A stretch of DNA of 57,164 bases from Acidobacteriota bacterium (GTDB lineage: Bacteria > Acidobacteriota > Thermoanaerobaculia > Multivoradales > JBCCEF01): contig JBCCHV010000041.1 of NCBI GenBank assembly GCA_039028635.1, positions 1-57,164 of the forward strand, written 5' to 3'. Positions 42,534-50,528 of the stretch are shown here, piece by piece; the first letter of the stretch is position 1, and the number at the start of each line of letters is the position of its first letter. Made by a program: the position numbers and the translations under genes. A model generated the notes under the pieces. The model saw only the letters and a program-made list of their open reading frames with translations. It made no database searches and had not been told where the DNA came from.

Positions 42534-42769
42534 CGGCCTGATCGATCCGCCTTCGAACCGATCACGGCTCGTACAGCGGTTTCCGTTGCGGCCGATGGCT
42601 GGGGAGCTGGCTCTTGGGTCGTCGGTCGCCATTCGCGATTCCCGGGCGACCCCCGTAGGAGTGTCCGGACATCCTGTCGGTTGAGCCCAACCCGGATCGT
42701 GGGCAGAACCTCGGTCAGTGGCTACCACTGATCCTGCAGCACCTTGCCCCGATCTCTGCGGAGAGCGCC

Positions 42770-43714
42770 GTGCTGGCAGATCGTGCCGGCAGAGTCGGCG
42801 ACCATCTTCTCGCGGCGCTCGAGGTTCGCCTAGCCGATCAGCGAGCGCCCGTCGACTTGTCGGTCCGGCTGACTCGGTCCGGTGAGATCGACCCTCTGGC
42901 CGCGAACCTACCGGCCGGTCCGGCGAGATCTTTCCTGCGCTTCGTTTCGGGGCGCTGGGCATCCCGTCGGCCCAATCCCTGGCAAGACTTGCCGGCAGTC
43001 TGGGTGGAGTTCGACTGCGGACCGAAAGACGACCCTGCCCGCCCGGTTATCTGTATCGAGCTGGCGCCGACCTTCTCGGAGCGCTGGCTACGCCGTGAGT
43101 TGCTGCCGGCCCTCTTGCTCGAAACACCGTCGAAGGCCCTTTGGTCAGGCCTGGTGGAGGTCTTGCGTCGACTCCCGTCGGGGAGTCGCCCGCTCTACCT
43201 CTTCGCCCTCTGGGGACGTCCAGGGGCAGATCTGAGGGTGGAGATCGTCGGTCTTCCGGCGGACCGCTGGCCAAGGTTCTTTCGAGGCCTCGGGGAGCCT
43301 CTGCGGGCCCAGTCGAGTCAGCTACCTAGTCGAATCCTGAGCTCCGTCGAGCGACCTCATCTCTCCTTCGACCTGCAGCCCGAAGGCCTCGGAGAACGGC
43401 TCGGTTTCGAAGGTTCTTTCCGGCGACAGCCGGCGCGGGACGTTCGCTGGAGCAAGCTCTTCGACGACCTTGTACGTCGGGACTTGGCAACCAGGCCTCG
43501 AGCCGACGCGCTGCTTGCCTTTGCCGGAGTCGATAGCCTGCGCTCCCGCGCCAAAGGCTGGCCGGTGGGCCGGATCGGCCGGCTGGTGCGCTGCCTGAGC
43601 CACGTCAAGCTGGTCGCGCGGCCGGAGAATCTCGAGGCCAAGGGCTATCTCCTGGTACAGCATGTCGGAGACTCGGTCTCGCGACGAAACCTTCGCCGTC
43701 ACGGCCGAGGGTGA
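42770..43714 (+). CDS. Hypothetical protein of the RiPP cluster
   Basis: This 314-residue protein counts from the first usual start (GTG 42770). The same frame is open back to 42659 with a protein-like sequence (LSVEPNPDRGQNLGQWLPLI), and TAGGAG stands just before a non-standard ATC/CTG start near 42671-42674, so the true N terminus may be earlier. Mixed alpha/beta with VWVEFDCG, VICIELAP, LYLFALWG and LSFDLQPEG strands. No known motif. The ordered position at the end of the operon suggests a maturation or binding role; function unknown. Confidence 0.65.
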   Translation: MLADRAGRVGDHLLAALEVRLADQRAPVDLSVRLTRSGEIDPLAANLPAGPARSFLRFVSGRWASRRPNPWQDLPAVWVEFDCGPKDDPARPVICIELAPTFSERWLRRELLPALLLETPSKALWSGLVEVLRRLPSGSRPLYLFALWGRPGADLRVEIVGLPADRWPRFFRGLGEPLRAQSSQLPSRILSSVERPHLSFDLQPEGLGERLGFEGSFRRQPARDVRWSKLFDDLVRRDLATRPRADALLAFAGVDSLRSRAKGWPVGRIGRLVRCLSHVKLVARPENLEAKGYLLVQHVGDSVSRRNLRRHGRG

Positions 43715-43730
43715 AGCTCCAAAGGGAGCT
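43715..43730. terminator. Small stem-loop between convergent RiPP transcripts
   Basis: AGCTCC / GGAGCT around AAAG, lying between the two stops. Without a U-tract it is a weak barrier, so the two operons may read into each other. Confidence 0.3.
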
Positions 43731-46700
43731 CAGGCGGGGGTGCGGTCGGCGCTTCGGGTGATGGCGGCAGGGCGCGGAACCTTCACCCCAAGCTGCTCGA
43801 GGAGGCTGTGGGCGCGGCGGCGATGCTTGGCACCGGCATTGCGATCCCCGACCTGCTCGGCGAGCTGGGCGCGGTCGAGGAGAGTCTGCGCCTCTTCGAA
43901 GGTGACCCCGAGGGCGGCGAAGCGCTCGATCGACTGGTGCAGGTGATCATCCGCGGCGACCTCATGGCGGCTCATTTCGAGACGCCCGAGGGTGCGATGG
44001 GCAAGGGCGGTGCCGAACTGGAAGTGACAACGCTCGGTCCACTCGAGAGCCCGCTCGGCCGCTTGCCGGGCCGCCTCTCCGGAGCCGCGGGCGAAGAGGA
44101 CTTCGGCACGGTAGGACTCGAACCATCCGGCGAGCTGCAACATGCCGGCTCCACCGAGCATCTCGACGGACTCGGTGAGCGCCGCGTCGGCCTTCTCGAG
44201 CTCGCCCTGAATCCAGTAGGCGTAGCCGAGGAACCCGAGGGCGGCGGCTCGATTGAGCGGATCCTTGGCCCGCTCGAGGCCGCTCTGACACTGCTCGACT
44301 CCGCCCTCGCTGTCGCCGAGGTTGGCCAGGAAGTAGCCGGTGCTCCACGACGGATCGAGGCGATAGTCCTCCAGGTCGCGAGAGATCTGCAGGGCCTCGT
44401 CCATGCACTCGAGGGCACGCCGGTGACGCCCCAACATGTGATGGTGGAAGCCGGCCACCCACAGGGCCTGACCCTTCCACCAACGCTCGCCAGCGCGTTC
44501 GAAGGCGGCCAGGGCGCGATCGCCTTGGGTGATGCCTTGCGCGAAGCGGCCGGTCCAGAAGCCTTCCCGCGACAGGACGTAGCAGGCTTTGCCGGCGGTC
44601 AGCTCGTCTTCGGCAGTGCCGGCTTCGGCGAGGGCGGTCTCGGCCCAGCGGCACGCCGCCTCCTGATCGCCGAGATAGCTCTGGGTGTGGGCCAGCCAGA
44701 AGAAATAGCGGCCGCGGAGGGCTGGATCCGCGATCTCCTCGATGAGCTGTCGATGGTCTTCGAGGAGGGCCAGGGTCTGTGGAAATTCGGCTAGCGGGAG
44801 GAGGGAATCGGCGAGCTGGAGGACCAGCGTGAGGGTGGTCTCAGCGCGGCTTTCGATGGCGAGATCGGAGGCCCTTTCGAGCGCTTCTCGCAGCGCACGG
44901 GCGGCTTCCTGATGGGCGTAGTCGGCAGCCGCCGCGGCGGCGAAGCGAGCCAGATAGTCCACCCCTCGAGCGGCATCGGGCGAGCGCGAGAAGTGGTACG
45001 ACAGGCGGTCGAGCACGTCTTCCGGCTGCTCGCGATAGACGGCCTCGAAGGCCCGCCCAGAGCGTTCGTGCAGCTCACGGCGACGCGCCGTCAGCAAGCT
45101 GTCATAGATCACTTCCTGGGTCAGCGCATGCTTGAAGTAGTAGGTCTCTTCGCTGTTCGGAGAGGGGTAGAGGAACTCCCAGTGACTGAGCTCCGGGAGT
45201 AGTCGCCGGGCGCTCGAGTCGACCCCTTCGAGAACTCCCAAGGGGAACTCCCGGCCGAGCACCGAAGCCGACTGCAGAAGGCGCTTGTGGTCTTCCGGCA
45301 GGCGATCGATGCGGGCCATCAGCACACCCTGAACGGTGTCCGGCACGCCGCCGTCGTCGAGCTCGGCGAGGTTGCGCACGATCTCTTCGAGAAAGAATGG
45401 ATTGCCTTCCGCTTTCGAGAGCAGCTCATCGGCCCGCTCGGCGGGTAGCCCGTGCTTTTCGAGCAGGGACTCGGCGAGGTCGCGACTGGCGTTCGCCGAC
45501 AGGGACCGCATGGCGATCTGGGTAGCGAAAGACTTCTGCATCCACTCCGCTCCGAAGCCCGAGCGATAGGTCAGCAGCACCAGAACCGGGGCGCCGGCAA
45601 TGGCTTCGATGAAGGAAGTCAGAAACTCGCCGGAGGTGGCGTCGACCCAGTGCAGGTCCTCGATTTCGAGAATCACCGGGCGCAGCCGGCTGGCGTTGAG
45701 AAAAACGCGCCGCAGAGTGGCGAAGGTGCGCTCCTGGACCGCCCGGCCGGTGAGCTCCGGGAGCTCGTCGCCGGCCCCGAGAAGGCGCATCAGGTAGGGC
45801 AGGTGCTCGGTCGGCTCACAGCCCAGCAGCTCGAGATTGCGCTCCAGCTTGTGGCGCACCGTCTCCGGCCCGTCGCTTTCCGAGATCCCTCCTGCCTGGC
45901 GCAGAAGGTGGGTCAAGGGCAGATAAGGGGAGCCGCTGCCGTAGGACAGACAGCGACCTCGCAGGAGAGTGGCGCGGGCGGGATCGAGGCGGCGGTGGAA
46001 CTCGACGAGCAGACGGGACTTGCCGGTGCCGGCTTCTCCGGTGACGCCGATGACTTGGCCCTGGCCACCGAAAGCCTGCTCGCAGCGCTCCTCGAGCGCT
46101 CCGAGCTCGCGCTCTCGGCCCACGAAGGGCGTCAGGTCCTGAGCTTGGGAGGTCTCTTTGCGGCGCCGGCTGAGCACCTGGAAGGATTGAATCGGCTGCG
46201 ACTTTCCCTTGACCCGCGTGGGCGGTAGGGGAGCGAGCACGAAGTCGCTTCGCACCTGTCGTTCGACGGCCTCGCTGACCAGGATCTGCCCGGGCTCGGC
46301 GAGGCCCTGGAGACGGGCGGCGAGATTGGTGGTATCGCCGACGGCGGTGTAGTCCATGCGCAGGTTGTCGCCGATGCCGCCGACCACCACCGGTCCCATG
46401 TTGAGGCCCATGCGGAAGAGCAGCTCGGTGCCGGCCGGTGCGCCGAGGCGATCCTGCTCGCGCTGCAGCCTTCGCTGCAGGGCGAGGGCCGAAAGGACCG
46501 CCCGGCGGGAGTGGTCCTCGTGGGCGATGGGGGCTCCGAACAAGGCCATGAAGCCATCGCCGAGGAACTGGTTGACGGTGCCTTCATAGCGGTGAATCTC
46601 TTCCAGCGAGATCTCGAAGAAGTGCTGGAAGATGTCGTGCATGGTCTCGGCACCGAGCTTCTCGGCCGTTGCCGTGGAGTTGGCGAGATCGCAGAAAAGC

Positions 46701-47092
46701 ACCGTCACCGGCTTGTGCTCGCCTTCGAGAGCGCTGGCCGACGACAGCACCTTCTCGCGCAGGTGATCGGGGGTGTAGGTGCGAACCGGGGCCGCTGCCA
46801 GGGAGGGATTCTGGGGCGTCGCCGCCGGAGGCGGTGGCGTCGGTCCCGGGGTCGTCGCTCGTGGTGACGCCACTCCCATGGGCGTCGGTCCCGCCATCGC
46901 CGGTGGCGACGGCCCGGCGGCCGGGGCGGTCGCGAAGGCCGAGCTCAATGGGGTGCCGCAATGGCCGCAGAAGCGGAATCCGGCGGGAGCCGCAATGGCA
47001 CAGCTCGGACAAGCGGCGGCGAGGCCGACGCCGCAATGGCCGCAGAATTTCATCTCCGGCGGGCTGTCGAACTGGCATTGCGGGCACTTCAT
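43730..47092 (-). CDS. Adenylate/guanylate cyclase with zinc ribbons, AAA ATPase and TPR repeats
   Basis: This 1120-residue protein has two zinc ribbons at 3-50 (CPQCQFDSPPEMKFCGHCG and CPSCAIAAPAGFRFCGHCG) and a Pro-rich linker to 105. A class III cyclase domain spans about 125-310, with metal Asp135 (FCDLANST) and Asp179 (GDGFMALFG) and Asn256/Arg260 (DTTNLAARL). An AAA_16-type ATPase follows (Walker A GEAGTGKS 352-359), then TPR repeats to the end. It would make cAMP or cGMP in response to a signal sensed by the ATPase/TPR part. It follows the cyclic-nucleotide-binding gene by 11 bases, so producer and sensor are paired. Confidence 0.88.
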   Translation of the reverse strand: MKCPQCQFDSPPEMKFCGHCGVGLAAACPSCAIAAPAGFRFCGHCGTPLSSAFATAPAAGPSPPAMAGPTPMGVASPRATTPGPTPPPPAATPQNPSLAAAPVRTYTPDHLREKVLSSASALEGEHKPVTVLFCDLANSTATAEKLGAETMHDIFQHFFEISLEEIHRYEGTVNQFLGDGFMALFGAPIAHEDHSRRAVLSALALQRRLQREQDRLGAPAGTELLFRMGLNMGPVVVGGIGDNLRMDYTAVGDTTNLAARLQGLAEPGQILVSEAVERQVRSDFVLAPLPPTRVKGKSQPIQSFQVLSRRRKETSQAQDLTPFVGRERELGALEERCEQAFGGQGQVIGVTGEAGTGKSRLLVEFHRRLDPARATLLRGRCLSYGSGSPYLPLTHLLRQAGGISESDGPETVRHKLERNLELLGCEPTEHLPYLMRLLGAGDELPELTGRAVQERTFATLRRVFLNASRLRPVILEIEDLHWVDATSGEFLTSFIEAIAGAPVLVLLTYRSGFGAEWMQKSFATQIAMRSLSANASRDLAESLLEKHGLPAERADELLSKAEGNPFFLEEIVRNLAELDDGGVPDTVQGVLMARIDRLPEDHKRLLQSASVLGREFPLGVLEGVDSSARRLLPELSHWEFLYPSPNSEETYYFKHALTQEVIYDSLLTARRRELHERSGRAFEAVYREQPEDVLDRLSYHFSRSPDAARGVDYLARFAAAAAADYAHQEAARALREALERASDLAIESRAETTLTLVLQLADSLLPLAEFPQTLALLEDHRQLIEEIADPALRGRYFFWLAHTQSYLGDQEAACRWAETALAEAGTAEDELTAGKACYVLSREGFWTGRFAQGITQGDRALAAFERAGERWWKGQALWVAGFHHHMLGRHRRALECMDEALQISRDLEDYRLDPSWSTGYFLANLGDSEGGVEQCQSGLERAKDPLNRAAALGFLGYAYWIQGELEKADAALTESVEMLGGAGMLQLAGWFESYRAEVLFARGSGEAARQAAERALEWTERCHFQFGTALAHRTLGRLEMSRHEVAADDHLHQSIERFAALGVTFEEAQTLLDRAQLAEQVGDRNAGAKHRRRAHSLLEQLGVKVPRPAAITRSADRTPA

Positions 47093-47103
47093 CGAATCGT
47101 GTC

Positions 47104-47649
47104 TCAGTCTTCGGTCAGGGCCTTCATCATACGGTCGAACCGATCTCCTGCCAGGGCGACGGTGTCGAGAACGTTGGGATCGAGCTCGTCGACATCGTCT
47201 TCCTCGACCAGCTCTTCGAGATCTCCCTGGCTGCCGTAGCCAAGGGCGCGGTGGCGCTCGCGCACGGTGGTCGACAGGTAGATGGCGAGGGCCTTGTAGA
47301 AGCGTGCCGCGAATCCCATATCGCGGTCGAGCTTGGCGAGGAGGAGCGCGCGGTCGAGGGCGAAGACGAGGGCAGCCGTCGAGCTACGCACGGTGGCCGA
47401 TGGCGGCCGGGCATCGACGAAGGACATCTCGCCGACGATCTCACCGACGTTGAGGCGGGCGATCTCGCGCTCGGCGGCCCCCAGATGAACGGAGAGCTTG
47501 CCGCGCAACAGAAAGAACAGAGCATCGACGGGAACCCCCTGGCGGATCAGCACCTGACCGGCGTCGAGGGCGCGTTTCTGGCCGTTTTCGGTGATCCACT
47601 CGACGTCTTCGTCGTTGAGCTGGCCAAAGAGATAGAGGACTTTTCGCAT
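47104..47649 (-). CDS. Cyclic-nucleotide-binding domain protein
   Basis: This 181-residue protein has one cNMP-binding beta-roll (about 20-125: AGQVLIRQGVPVDALFFLLRG, LNVGEIVGEMSF) and a helical, acidic tail (EELVEEDDVDELDP). The phosphate-binding cassette reads GEMSFVDARPPSATV; the Arg that usually contacts the cyclic phosphate (PRAATV) is Pro here, so ligand binding may differ or be lost. There is no helix-turn-helix, so it is not a CRP-type regulator. It starts two bases after the exporter stop. Confidence 0.85.
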   Translation of the reverse strand: MRKVLYLFGQLNDEDVEWITENGQKRALDAGQVLIRQGVPVDALFFLLRGKLSVHLGAAEREIARLNVGEIVGEMSFVDARPPSATVRSSTAALVFALDRALLLAKLDRDMGFAARFYKALAIYLSTTVRERHRALGYGSQGDLEELVEEDDVDELDPNVLDTVALAGDRFDRMMKALTED

Positions 47650-47650
47650 G

Positions 47651-50521
47651 CTAGACCACCTGTCGTTCGATGAGGCGAGCGAAGACTCCGCCGGCGGCGG
47701 CGAGCTCTTCGTAGGTACCGGTTTCGACCACCCGCCCCTTGTCGATCACCACGATGCGGTCGGCGTTGACGATGGTGCTCAGGCGGTGGGCAACCACAAT
47801 GCGGGTCGCTTTGAGGTTTTCGAGGCTACGGCTGACGATCTCTTGGGTGCGATTGTCGAGGGCGCTGGTGGCCTCGTCGAAGAGCAGGATGCGGGGTCGG
47901 TGGACGACCGCTCGGGCGATCAAAAGGCGCTGCTTCTGGCCCCCGGAGAAGGTGCCGGCACCTTCGCTGATCACCGTGTGCATGCCCATCGGCATGGCCT
48001 GGATGTCTTCTGCCAGGCCGGCCATGGCGGCGGCCTCCCAGGCCGCCTGAATGCCGAGATCGGAGCTGCCGACGATGTTGGAGTAGATATCGCCGACCAT
48101 CGGCTGGCCATGCTGCAGAACCACCCCGATCTGTCGCCGGACGGACTGCACGGCGAGGGTCGAGAGATCCTGGCCGTCGAAATAGATCGAGCCCGACTGG
48201 GGCGATTCGAAGGCCAGGATGAGGCGAATGCAGGTCGACTTGCCGGATCCGGAGGGGCCGACCAGGGCGACGAACTCGCCGGCGCCGGCGCGGAAGGAAA
48301 CGTCATCGAGAATCAGCGGACCATCGTCTTCGTAACGGAACGAGACGTGGCCGAACTCGATATCGCCGGCGAGCTCGCCGGCGTCGGCCTTGTCGACGTC
48401 GACCTCCGGTGGCGTCTCCAGGATCGGCTGAACGCGCTCGTAGATCGGCACCATGGTGAGGATGCTCGAGAACACCCCGAGAATGGCGAAGGACGAGGCC
48501 AGGAACTGGCCGAAGGCGGCGTTGAAGGCCAGGAACTCGCCGATCGGCAGGTCGACCCGGGAAGAGAAGCCGACCATCGCGAAGATGGCGAGGGAGGCGA
48601 TGACGCCGTAGAAGCTGTTAAGGGCGGCCTGCGCGTTGGTGATCCGACGCACCTCGAGGGTCTGCTCGCGCTGCTCGGCGAAACGCTCGGCCCAGCGCGA
48701 GTAGGCGCGCTGCTCGGCGCCGCTGATGCGCAGCTTCGGCAGGCCGTTGATGATGCCCAGGAGGAGGCTGGCGATCTTGCCCTGGAGCTCAAAGAGGGGG
48801 CGCTGGCGGCGCACCTGGATGTAGGTCAGGGCACCGGTGACGAGCAGCAGCACCGCCACCACCAGGGTGGCGATGAGGGCCAGCGGGCGGCTGAAGTAGA
48901 AGAGCAGCCCGAAGCTGAAGACCGAGAAGATGGCGGTCAACAGGGAAGTGGTGACGTTGCCCATGAAGAGCTCTCGGATCGAGTCGAGGCCCATCGACCG
49001 GTCGGCGAGATCGCCGACGCTGAAGCGCCGGAAGAAGGACACCGGCAAGGACAGCAGGCGGTCCCAGACGGCGGCCTGGACGGTGCCATCGACCTTGCCA
49101 CCGAGGCGCAGGACGGCGATGCTGCGGGTGATCTGGAAGATGCCGGCGGCAAGGGCACTGATGATCAAGCCGAGGGTCATCTGGGCGAGCTGCGAACGGT
49201 CGGCGCTGGGGATGACGTGACCGAAGATGCGACCGGTCATCAGTGGCACGACCAGCCCGACCAAGCCGCCGGCCACACCCATGGCGAGAATGGTGGTGAG
49301 GTCGCGGCCACGGCCGCGGAGGGCGGCGCGCGCCAGATCGCGGACTTGAACGGCGCGCTCCGGCAGCGGCGGGTAGAGCATGAAGGCGCTACCGTCGAGG
49401 CGCTCGGCGAGGGCGCCGTCGACCTTGTGGCGCTCGCCGGTGGAGGGATCGACCAGGTGGTATCGGCGCGCCGAGATCGGTAGCAGGGCGACCGGGCGAG
49501 GTTCCGCCTCGTCGTCTTCGGCGAGGTAGGCGATCAGCGGGCCATTGTCCTGACGCCACCAATCGTCACGCAACAGCACGCGGCGCCAGCGCACTCGGGA
49601 AGCCGAGCAGATCTCCTCGAAGCGCAGACTGCGCCGTTTGCCCTCCGGCGACTCGGCCGGGGTCTGGATGGTGAGGCCGAGGGCCTGGCCGACCATTCGG
49701 CAGACGGCGAGGATCGGGTCTTCGGTGGCGGCGCTGGCGGCCGCCGCGGTCGCCCCGCCGTCGTCGCCGAGCACGCGGGTGAGGCGGCCGTGGGCGGCGG
49801 CGAGACCGGCGCGATCGCGATGGCTCTGCCGCGCCACCCGCTCGCGGTCGGCTTCCGCTTCGCCCGCGAGGTGCTCCTCGAGGTAGGCGATGTAAGTGCG
49901 GTGGAACTCCTCCAGGGCGTTTCCCAGCCGGCCATCGGCGACCAGGGTGGCGGTGCTCTGGGCGCTCAGGCGAGAGTCCGCCGCTCCCTTCACCCAGGTG
50001 CGGCGCCCGACCGGCAGGGTCTGGCCATCGAGTGGGAAGGAGGCGCGTCCCAGAAAGCGAGCCTCGCCCTCCAGGAGTCTCACCCACTGGACACCGCGGT
50101 CGCTGCGGGCGACGGTCTTCTTCTTTTCGAGAACCGTCTCCTCGCCGGCGGAAAGGGCGATGAAGCGCTTCGGCGGTGGCGGCGGGGAGACGCTGTCGAA
50201 GAGCAGCTCGAGCCAGCCGTCGATGCCGCGATGGAGGTCTGCCGGCGGCGTCCCGGCGGTGACCGGCGCGATTGTCGAGGGGACGGCGCTGACCGCGATC
50301 AGCTGCAGCTTTCCGCCTTCGACTCCACAGAGGGCGTCGCCGGTCTCGGCGGATCCGAGGTGCAGGCGCCGGCCCCAGCCACCGTCTTCGGTGGCGAGCC
50401 GGGCGAAGACCTCGAAACGACCGGAGGTCACCAACCGCGGCGGCGAGCCCGCCGGCAGGGGTAGCACCTCGTTGCCGGCGAGGGCCGGTGGACCGGTGGG
50501 GGGCTGGAGAGGATCGCTCAT
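47651..50521 (-). CDS. NHLM bacteriocin-system ABC transporter, ATP-binding protein (second ABC)
   Basis: This 956-residue protein has a long N-terminal region (about 1-410) typical of the NHLM type 2 ABC proteins, a six-helix transmembrane domain (about 415-700) and an ATPase with Walker A GPSGSGKST, signature FSGGQKQRLL and Walker B ILLFDEATSALD. There is no C39 peptidase. In NHLM/NHLP systems it works with the peptidase ABC protein and HlyD/TolC in exporting modified peptides with Nif11 or nitrile-hydratase-like leaders, which matches the precursor at 42282. Confidence 0.9.
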   Translation of the reverse strand: MSDPLQPPTGPPALAGNEVLPLPAGSPPRLVTSGRFEVFARLATEDGGWGRRLHLGSAETGDALCGVEGGKLQLIAVSAVPSTIAPVTAGTPPADLHRGIDGWLELLFDSVSPPPPPKRFIALSAGEETVLEKKKTVARSDRGVQWVRLLEGEARFLGRASFPLDGQTLPVGRRTWVKGAADSRLSAQSTATLVADGRLGNALEEFHRTYIAYLEEHLAGEAEADRERVARQSHRDRAGLAAAHGRLTRVLGDDGGATAAAASAATEDPILAVCRMVGQALGLTIQTPAESPEGKRRSLRFEEICSASRVRWRRVLLRDDWWRQDNGPLIAYLAEDDEAEPRPVALLPISARRYHLVDPSTGERHKVDGALAERLDGSAFMLYPPLPERAVQVRDLARAALRGRGRDLTTILAMGVAGGLVGLVVPLMTGRIFGHVIPSADRSQLAQMTLGLIISALAAGIFQITRSIAVLRLGGKVDGTVQAAVWDRLLSLPVSFFRRFSVGDLADRSMGLDSIRELFMGNVTTSLLTAIFSVFSFGLLFYFSRPLALIATLVVAVLLLVTGALTYIQVRRQRPLFELQGKIASLLLGIINGLPKLRISGAEQRAYSRWAERFAEQREQTLEVRRITNAQAALNSFYGVIASLAIFAMVGFSSRVDLPIGEFLAFNAAFGQFLASSFAILGVFSSILTMVPIYERVQPILETPPEVDVDKADAGELAGDIEFGHVSFRYEDDGPLILDDVSFRAGAGEFVALVGPSGSGKSTCIRLILAFESPQSGSIYFDGQDLSTLAVQSVRRQIGVVLQHGQPMVGDIYSNIVGSSDLGIQAAWEAAAMAGLAEDIQAMPMGMHTVISEGAGTFSGGQKQRLLIARAVVHRPRILLFDEATSALDNRTQEIVSRSLENLKATRIVVAHRLSTIVNADRIVVIDKGRVVETGTYEELAAAGGVFARLIERQVV

Positions 50522-50528
50522 CGTTCCG

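Noticed and set aside
47648-49483. 611-codon plus-strand frame opposite the second NHLM ABC gene
   Set aside because: Antisense shadow of a clear ABC transporter, rich in Asp/Gly/His without motif.
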